Assembly: GCA_003971905.1 (NCBI GenBank)
Contig: RSEE01000040.1
Location: 62,001-126,000 of the forward strand
Source: Moniliella sp. 'wahieum'
Lineage: Eukaryota > Basidiomycota > Moniliellomycetes > Moniliellales > Moniliellaceae
Length of the DNA stretch: 64,000 nt
Direction of reading: 5' to 3'
Shown here: positions 57,936-64,000 of the stretch, piece by piece
Position numbering within the stretch: the stretch's first letter is position 1
How the letters are laid out: each line of letters opens with the position of its first letter
Translations under genes and position numbers: made by a program
Notes under the pieces: generated by a model
What the model saw: only the letters and a program-made list of their open reading frames with translations
Told to the model about the DNA's origin: nothing
Databases searched by the model: none

Positions 57936-59226
57936 GTCGAATAATGAGTCGGTGGGCTGGCTAGAGACCTTCTGGACGGCACACTCAAAGCCCAGAGCAA
58001 GCGGATTGGATATCGGGCATAGCCACGGCAGGGTTGCTGCGGCAAGTAGCTAGAAGACAACAGGCACCGGGCTACATTCCTACAATAGGGTTACTGGCCC
58101 GGAGTGGGGCCACTCATCACGTGATTGATCTTCTTAGATCTCATCGATCTCATGCATGACAATATGTGTCAGCGCTTGCTCTCGTGCTACAGTGAGGGGC
58201 TCCCGGTGAAGGCCACCCCCTTGGCCTCAGGCTCAGGCGTCCAGCTCGTCCAGGTCTGGTTTGCCCCGCACCAAAAACGGGTTGGCGGGGTCTCAGACGG
58301 TGACTTTTAATACCAGGCCTCAGATGTGGCGGCACTATCATGTACGACAGGCTGATGGCCGATGTATGTTGCCGGGCCCGTTCCAGAACAGTTTAGGTTT
58401 TGTTGAAGAGCGTAGAACACAGGCGATCAATTATGGCCCCTCTCGTGGCCGGACCACGCTGCCAGGGGTTAACATCCACGGCAAGTAAGTGTTAACACGT
58501 CCATGGACGAAGCTCGTACGCTTGATTGGAGAGAGAGGCTAACTGGACTATTATGCCGGCACGGGAATTGAAACTGGACTGTGGGGGATAGCTGTGGAGC
58601 TGAAGCAAGGAACTGGATTAGAGTGGGACATATAGGGAAGGTGAGGGGGTGGGACAGGTGGGACAGGGCAGTGGGACTGCATTATCGGATGATCATAAAA
58701 ATCGATTAGGATCCAAGCGACTAGGGGAATGAATGTTGGAGAGGTGAAATACTGGAAACTGGAGAGCTGGAGGGTTAAAGACAGGAAAATCAACTAGGCG
58801 ACTAGAAGAAGAATTAGGAAAATCAACTAGGCGACTAGAAGAAGAATTTCCTTGATCTCATCGATTGATTGAGAGAAGGCGAGAATTCGGGTAACTTTCG
58901 CCGAAAGGGGACTATGCGTCCAAACAGGGACAAGGAACCGAAAACGGACAAGCTATGCAGGCAGTGCGATTTTGATACACACAGAAAATGCACGATAGTA
59001 CCAAGTGGGTTGTGTCACGGAAACAAGCCTAGGAGAACTATTACAATTCCACTAGTTGGCCCGTCCCTGTCTGACTCTCCCTTAGGTAGACTCAATGCGC
59101 GAGCACCACGGAGAAAGCCTTAGGGCGATGCCGGACCACTACCCAATGGATCTGATGAGCTCTGCCAGTACCCACATTGAATGTACTATTACAACTCGTC
59201 CAGCTAACCAGAGCCACTCTTCATTC
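57936..59226. other. Intergenic: RPL26 promoter and OST3 3' side
   Basis: No conserved gene is seen. A 33-bp tandem duplication is listed separately. Reading frames near 58.9-59.1 kb have no family features. Confidence 0.5.
58783..58848. repeat. 33-bp tandem duplication (two exact copies)
   Basis: The unit starting AGGAAAATCAACTAGGCGAC is repeated at 58783-58815 and 58816-58848. It is AT-rich and intergenic, of unknown role. Confidence 0.9.
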
Positions 59227-60273
59227 TCAGACCGAAGTATTTTTGATTGTACCAATTGTAATATGGCGCCTACCGCCTCTCTCACAGGAACAGACGGAAG
59301 GATACATCCCGTTCTTCATCCGGAATATGGCGATCAACACCGAGAAGCCCGCCAAGAGAATAGCGGACCAAACATAAACCCCAGCACGCTGCCGTGTCTT
59401 GGATGGCTGGTTGGGCACCGCCTTGACGAGTGCCCAACCGAAAAGGCCAATAGCGTGTAAAGACCTGCAATGATGCCTGTCTCAGCGCTGTACTGGTTCT
59501 GAAAGCCAGATGCAAGTAGGTCACTGCCCCCTGGTCCATATCCGGCAAAAGGAGCTCCACGGATCTGGTTCCACATGTATCCTGCTGTCTGCGTCACGAT
59601 GATGCCCAGTACGAGGATGGCCCAGATAAGCTTAGAGCTCGCGCCGATAGAAACATGTTGCCGTAAGAAAAACACGGTTGCCGTTCCTATGACAGGGACG
59701 TGACGGCCGTAAAGCCTTGAACCAAGGGAAAGAGCTGAGTAAGGCACTGCCTTGCCGCGCTGGGTCTCGAGCCACTCAGCAATGTCCTCCGCTCGTACGA
59801 GCCCGTAGCAAAGTCGTATTTGGAAGGACTGCCCGATCCGGGGGGAAATAGAAGCACTGGGGCGTGGGTTACACGAAGCTGTTGTATCTCCGACATCTGA
59901 TGCCCAGATAGTTTACAAAGGGGAGACGACGTACGCGGGTGAAGACCTCGCGCGACTTGAAGAAGTCGAGCGTGGCAAAGACCAAGGACGAGTCACGGCG
60001 TTTGGACCATTGCTTGGAGAGCGAGTCCCAACGAGGCTGCACTGTTTGCACGCTTCGCACTGTGCACCACCGGCCATAGTGGTGAAGAGCACGGCAGCGC
60101 CGTGCACGCGGGGCATCAGCCAACTCACTGAACAAACTGGACGTGAGCTCGACTGCCCCGCCTTGCCTGTAGGACAGGGCGGCAAATTTGTCACCAGTAG
60201 TACCGGCTGACACAAGACTCAGCGCACCAAGTGCAGCGAGTACTGGCCCGAGGACGAAGTTGCCGAAGCGCAT
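59227..60273 (-). CDS. OST3/OST6 subunit of the oligosaccharyltransferase complex
   Basis: This is a thioredoxin-like subunit that assists N-glycosylation of cysteine-containing sites in the ER. The signal peptide is MRFGNFVLGPVLAALGALSL, followed by KFAALSYRQGGAVELTSSLF. The redox motif CEAC (GGAQCEACKQ, in a neighbouring frame near 60045) is present, then LSKQWSKRRDSSLVFATLDF. An intron (59879-59934) comes next, then LRVTHAPVLLFPPGSG and DFATGSYE-EDIAEWLETQ. Four hydrophobic segments follow (from PVIGTATVFFLRQH, then KLIWAILVLGIIVTQTAGYM), with the family block YMWNQIRGAPFAGYGPGG and a final ILLAGFSVLIAIFRMKNGMY. Frame losses occur in the CEAC region and near 59797 (one G before CGGAGGAC). 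It is divergently oriented to UPF2 with a 720-bp shared promoter region. Confidence 0.92.
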
Positions 60274-60996
60274 CGTGCAGACAGAGGGTGTAGGCAAAGG
60301 TGATGGGGCAGTTCCAGATGGAGGACAGCGACTCCCCGGACCTGACAACGTGGCGGTTGCGAAGCTGACGTGAAGGCTGGGTTATGTAATCTGCGGTCCC
60401 AGCCAGCCCCCAAATCACCACAGCTTCTGCGGCTTGAGCTTGGCTGCGTCCCGCTTTGACAGCTGCCACAGTCATGCATCATGCCATCTATGCCCACCGC
60501 ACCAGCTCCTGGATCCGACGTCCAACGTCGGTTGTTGGTGGGAGCAAGCTGAGCGCTGATTGGTTGAAGGCGATGCCACTGGTGTGATGCATGATGCACG
60601 ATGCGTGTGATGGTGAGAAGCAGTAAGGTCTAAGAGTGCGCGCAACGCTTTGGTTGAGGCTTCAAGATTAGAATGGTGGTGGTGGTGGTGTGTAGCAGCA
60701 GGCGTCGTCCATGCGACCGTCCTCGCAGAGCAGGAGATGCGTGTGAGGCGCTCAAGCGCACAAGCTGGTCGGCAGACTCTCAGTGAGGCGACGTGAAGCT
60801 TGAAGCTGCAAGCCATGGAGGCTCAGCGCCTCAGGCCTGTTCAGGCTGTGACATTTCAAAAAGTGCAGTTCCGCCACCGGAAAAGCCGTCAACCCTGTGG
60901 CACCCACAGCGACAGCCAGGAGCCGTTGGCGAGCTGGACGAGCGGCCGCTTCACCACCCCATCGACCCTACGACCACCCTCACAGCTGCGGATGCA
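60274..60996. other. Shared promoter region of divergent OST3 and UPF2
   Basis: No gene is seen. The region contains GATGCATGATGCACGATGCG words (60586-60605) and a GGTGGTGGTGGTGG run (60674 on). An in-frame ATG at 60793 exists upstream of UPF2, but the intervening sequence shows no family similarity. Confidence 0.5.
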
Positions 60997-63900
60997 ATGG
61001 CTGCGTCTGTTTCTCGCGACGAGCGCGTAGCCCATCGCGCAGAATTGCGTCAGGCCAACGGCCATGTATGGCTTGCCGGTCCTTCCCGGCCGAGCGCTAA
61101 CCTGGATGCATCGCTCAAGAAGAACTCGGCGTATGTGAAGCGCATCCGCACTGGCCTCGTTGCTGATGCGCGCGATGTGTTGGTACGCGAGGCAGCAACT
61201 CTCAGCCTTGATCGCTACGTTGATGAACTGGTGGCGGCCGTCCCTGACGGCATCGCCCGTTCTGCGTGATAAAGATGTCGTTGCCGCCGCCGATGTTTTA
61301 TCTGCTTTTTGCCCGCTTTGGACCTGACTTCATTACGCCCATCGCTAGCGCTATTGAAAAGGAACTGCACCCGCCTCCTCCTCGTGGTACCGCTGCAGCG
61401 AATCAGGACGCCAAGCAGCGTGAGCTGCTCAAAGCTGCTGAAAATGCCCGCGTCACCAAGCTCAAGACGCTGGTCCGGGTCGCTACAGAGGGCGCGCTGG
61501 TGGACCTGTTCCGCTCAGGCACGGCAGCCGAACCTGCGGATGAGTCTCTCACATATTTGTTCAATATAACCCGCAACTTGGTGGCTACTGATCGTGAGCA
61601 CGCCAATGTTCCGGTCCTGGTCTCCCTCTTGCGCGCTGCCGGGACCATCCTCCTTGGCCCCCCAGCCAATGGCAAGGCGGAGGCGGATACGAAGGTACCT
61701 GCCGGAGAAGACCCCTCTCTTCCTGTAAATCATGTTTCGCCGGAGTGGAGGCCAAATTCCGTCAATTGCTTGATCCCTACTTTGCCGCCTTGTCCAAGAA
61801 GATCACCAAGGCGCATTCCAAGTTGGGCCCAGGATGTGCGCAATCAGGAGGCATACATCGCAGCGGCATCATTTTTGAGGACAGGGCTCAGGCATATGAG
61901 GCGCAAACTAAACAGTTTGACGCCATCCTTGATCAGGCGACAGCCCTGGCCGAGCTTTTGGACGCACCCCCCGAAACTGGAAACAGTGCAGGAGAGCAAG
62001 GCTGGGGTGGTTAACTTGGATGCCACTTCCTCTTTGGTTGATCTCAAGTCGGGGGATGCCGGGGTATGGGAGGACGAAGAGACCCGAGCCTTTTATGAAA
62101 ATTTGCTTGATGTGGGCTCCTCTGTCCCCCCTTCTTCGTTGCGCCTGAGGCAGGGGCCAAACCAAACGACCCGAGCAACGAGGATGGGTAAGACTCCCGA
62201 TGAAGCGAATGCGAAGGATGATGTGACTGCTTCAGAAAATGTGGAAGAGGTGCATGAAGAAGGCATGCCTGAACTTCCGGAAGAGGTTGCCGAGGATGAG
62301 CCAAGCACCGGAGACAAGGAACTGGATGATGCGGCGGATCGAGCTGAAGTTGGAGCTCGCCGGGTGGCCCAGCTTAACCTACTCCTTGCTCGTCTTCCTG
62401 AGCTGACGAACAGGACTATGATCGACAGCGCGGCGGTTGAGTTTGCCTATCTCAACTCCAAGCCGCCCGTGGTAAGTTGGAGCGCACGTTACTCAATATT
62501 CCTCGCAATCGTGGCGATCTTGCCCCATACTATGCCCGCTTGATCGCTACTTTGGCTCGGTATTGGCCTGATATTGGTGAGGTGACCGTATCATCTCTGA
62601 GTGGGCAACTGTTTGGAGCACTCAAGCGGCGTGGTGCTGCTGCCAATGACGTGGGCGCGACAGACTCGCGAGGTAAAGCGGCACGGTTCCTGGGGGAGTT
62701 GACGAAGTTCCAAGTGACCCCGGTGCACGTCATTCTTCATGTTATTAAGATGGCGATGGATGATATGGGCGCGGCGGCAGTTGATGTCCTGGCTACATTA
62801 CTCGAGACGTGTGGACGGTTTTTACTGTCACAGCCTGCTACGGCCCCTAAAGCGAAAGCGCTGTTAGAGCGAATGAAGCGCTTGCGCTCCACGAGCACCG
62901 TGTTGACCGCAGGTCAGCAATTAGCGGGACAATGCCTACTATGCATGTGTCCCGCCTCCCCGCGGCGTTCGTCAAGTCAAAGAGCGTTCTCCGATGGAGC
63001 TGTTTATCCGACATCTCATCTATGACGTACTCACCAAGAAGCACTTGGATAAGGTTGTTCGTCTCCTCCGTCAACTGCACTGGTCCCAACCCGAGACGCA
63101 GCGGACGCTGATGAGTGTGTTCGCCAAGCCGCATAAGCTCAAGTGGCCGGATATTCCGCTTCTGGCGCTCGTGCTCAGGGACCTACAGCCCTTTCATCCC
63201 GAGTTTGTCACAGCAGTCGTTGACACAGTGGTGGAGAAGATCAGGTTGGGGATGGAGATGAATTGGTTCCCCAGGCCCAGATCCGGGTGGCTCAGGTGGC
63301 GTTTTTGGGCGAGTTGTACAACGCAAACTTGATCACGTCAGGCTCTTGTTCTACCATCTTTGGTCTTTGTCACCTTTGCCCACCCTATCCCCCCAGTTCT
63401 ACCCCCATGGCCGGGGGAAGTCATCTTTCTTTGACGGCAGGCACGCCAGCAGCCGCTCCCGCGCCCGGGTACAACTATCAGTACTACCACGCCACCCCAA
63501 TCGACCGTGGAGATGACTACTTCCGCATTCGTCTTGTCTGCCACCTGATTAATATCACTGCCGTGGAAGGACGGTACGAACGTAATCCTGGGAAGCGGTC
63601 GTTGGCTGCTTTTCTCTCCTTTTTCAATGTGTACGTCCTGACCAAGGCAATGCCCCTGCCTTTGGACATCGACTACATGCTAGCCGACTCCCTGGACCTG
63701 ATGCCTGGCGTGGTCAGCGCCCTGGGTGGTTGGACATGGGACTTTGCTGTGGCGCTTGAGCGATACGAAAAGGGCCGTGCTGAGGCCGACAATGGGTTGG
63801 GGGAGGCCGAGGTGGATGAGGAAGAAGGAAGAGGACATGCCGCTTCCTTCCTCGCTGCAGGAAGACCGCGCTTCGGTCACGGGCGATGGTGATGATCGTT

Positions 63901-64000
63901 TGGGCGGGCTTGAGGAGGATGAGCGGCTGACTGTGGGGAGACCAAGAGGCCGAAGGGTTGGATGATGAAGATGAAGATCTGGATGAAGACGCGGAGGCAC
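60997..64000 (+). CDS. UPF2/NMD2, nonsense-mediated mRNA decay scaffold (3' end outside window)
   Basis: This is the adaptor bridging UPF1 and UPF3 on exon-junction or aberrant mRNPs. The start MAASVSRDERVAHRAELRQA leads into the first MIF4G domain, with SLKKNSAYVKRIRTGL, TLSLDRYVDELVAAV, then ARFGPDFITPI (about 61070-61730). An acidic segment (about 62240-62340, LPEEVAEDEPSTGDKELDDA) precedes the second MIF4G domain (LTNRTMIDSAAVEFAYLNSK, APYYARLIATLARYWPDIGE, then KERSPMELFIRHLIYDVL, about 62390-63240). The third MIF4G domain (YFRIRLVCHLINITAVEGRY, PLPLDIDYMLADSLDLM, about 63510-63760) is followed by an acidic run to the window edge. The C-terminal UPF1-binding region lies beyond the edge. 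Frame changes occur near 61270, 61740, 61975, 62475, 62930, 63265 and 63350. An intron near 63340-63450 is possible but not fixed. Confidence 0.92.

Overview
The window looks like nuclear DNA of a filamentous or yeast-like fungus, most likely a basidiomycete. The reasons are GC-rich coding DNA, pyrimidine-rich leaders before start codons, short GT..AG introns of about 56-90 bp, long Ser/Pro-rich disordered linkers, and fungus-specific genes (ROT1, a CDC24 ending in a PB1 domain, a sconB/MET30-type F-box protein). I cannot resolve the subphylum from sequence alone.

Layout. 0-5 kb: intergenic DNA with a retroelement scrap, then a secreted GMC-type flavoprotein oxidoreductase with a Ser-rich, hydrophobic C-terminus. 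6-7 kb: V-ATPase subunit D (VMA8), followed by a complete 240-bp solo LTR. 8.3-11.6 kb: SCF F-box/WD40 protein MET30. 15.5-19 kb: Cdc42 exchange factor CDC24. 20.3 kb: tRNA-Pro(CGG) with intron; 21.0 kb: an 8-bp minisatellite. 22-24 kb: 6-phosphofructo-2-kinase whose phosphatase half has lost both active-site histidines. 24.7-25.9 kb: cargo receptor ERV29/SURF4 (minus). 29.8-32.9 kb: an LRR-DH-PH RhoGEF. 33.6-35.8 kb: an unknown, possibly tail-anchored protein (minus). 36-37.4 kb: repeats, including a retroelement copy split by a solo LTR. 38.1-42.6 kb: a large unknown low-complexity protein. 43-49 kb: a repeat-rich island with tRNA-Trp(CCA), the longest reverse-transcriptase element, a multi-pass membrane protein gene (minus) and another retroelement copy split by a second kind of solo LTR. 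51.9-53 kb: ROT1. 54-56.6 kb: PrxQ-type peroxiredoxin with a long tail (minus). 57.3-57.9 kb: RPL26 (minus). 59.2-60.3 kb: OST3/OST6 (minus), divergent from UPF2, which runs off the right edge.

There are no operons; the genes are mostly unrelated housekeeping functions. Loose themes are two RhoGEFs within 15 kb (CDC24 and the LRR-GEF) and three ER/secretory genes (ERV29, ROT1, OST3).

An important caveat runs through the annotation. Almost every conserved gene, including essential ones (RPL26, VMA8, MET30, CDC24, OST3, UPF2), is broken by single-base shifts, many of them one missing base in a short homopolymer. The protein family remains readable by changing frame, so I treat these as single genes, probably with uncorrected sequencing indels, and not as pseudogenes. 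Gene ends and start choices in disordered regions are therefore approximate.

The firmest unexpected structures are the solo LTRs with 5-bp target duplications, two of them nested in reverse-transcriptase elements, and the kinase-only PFK2.
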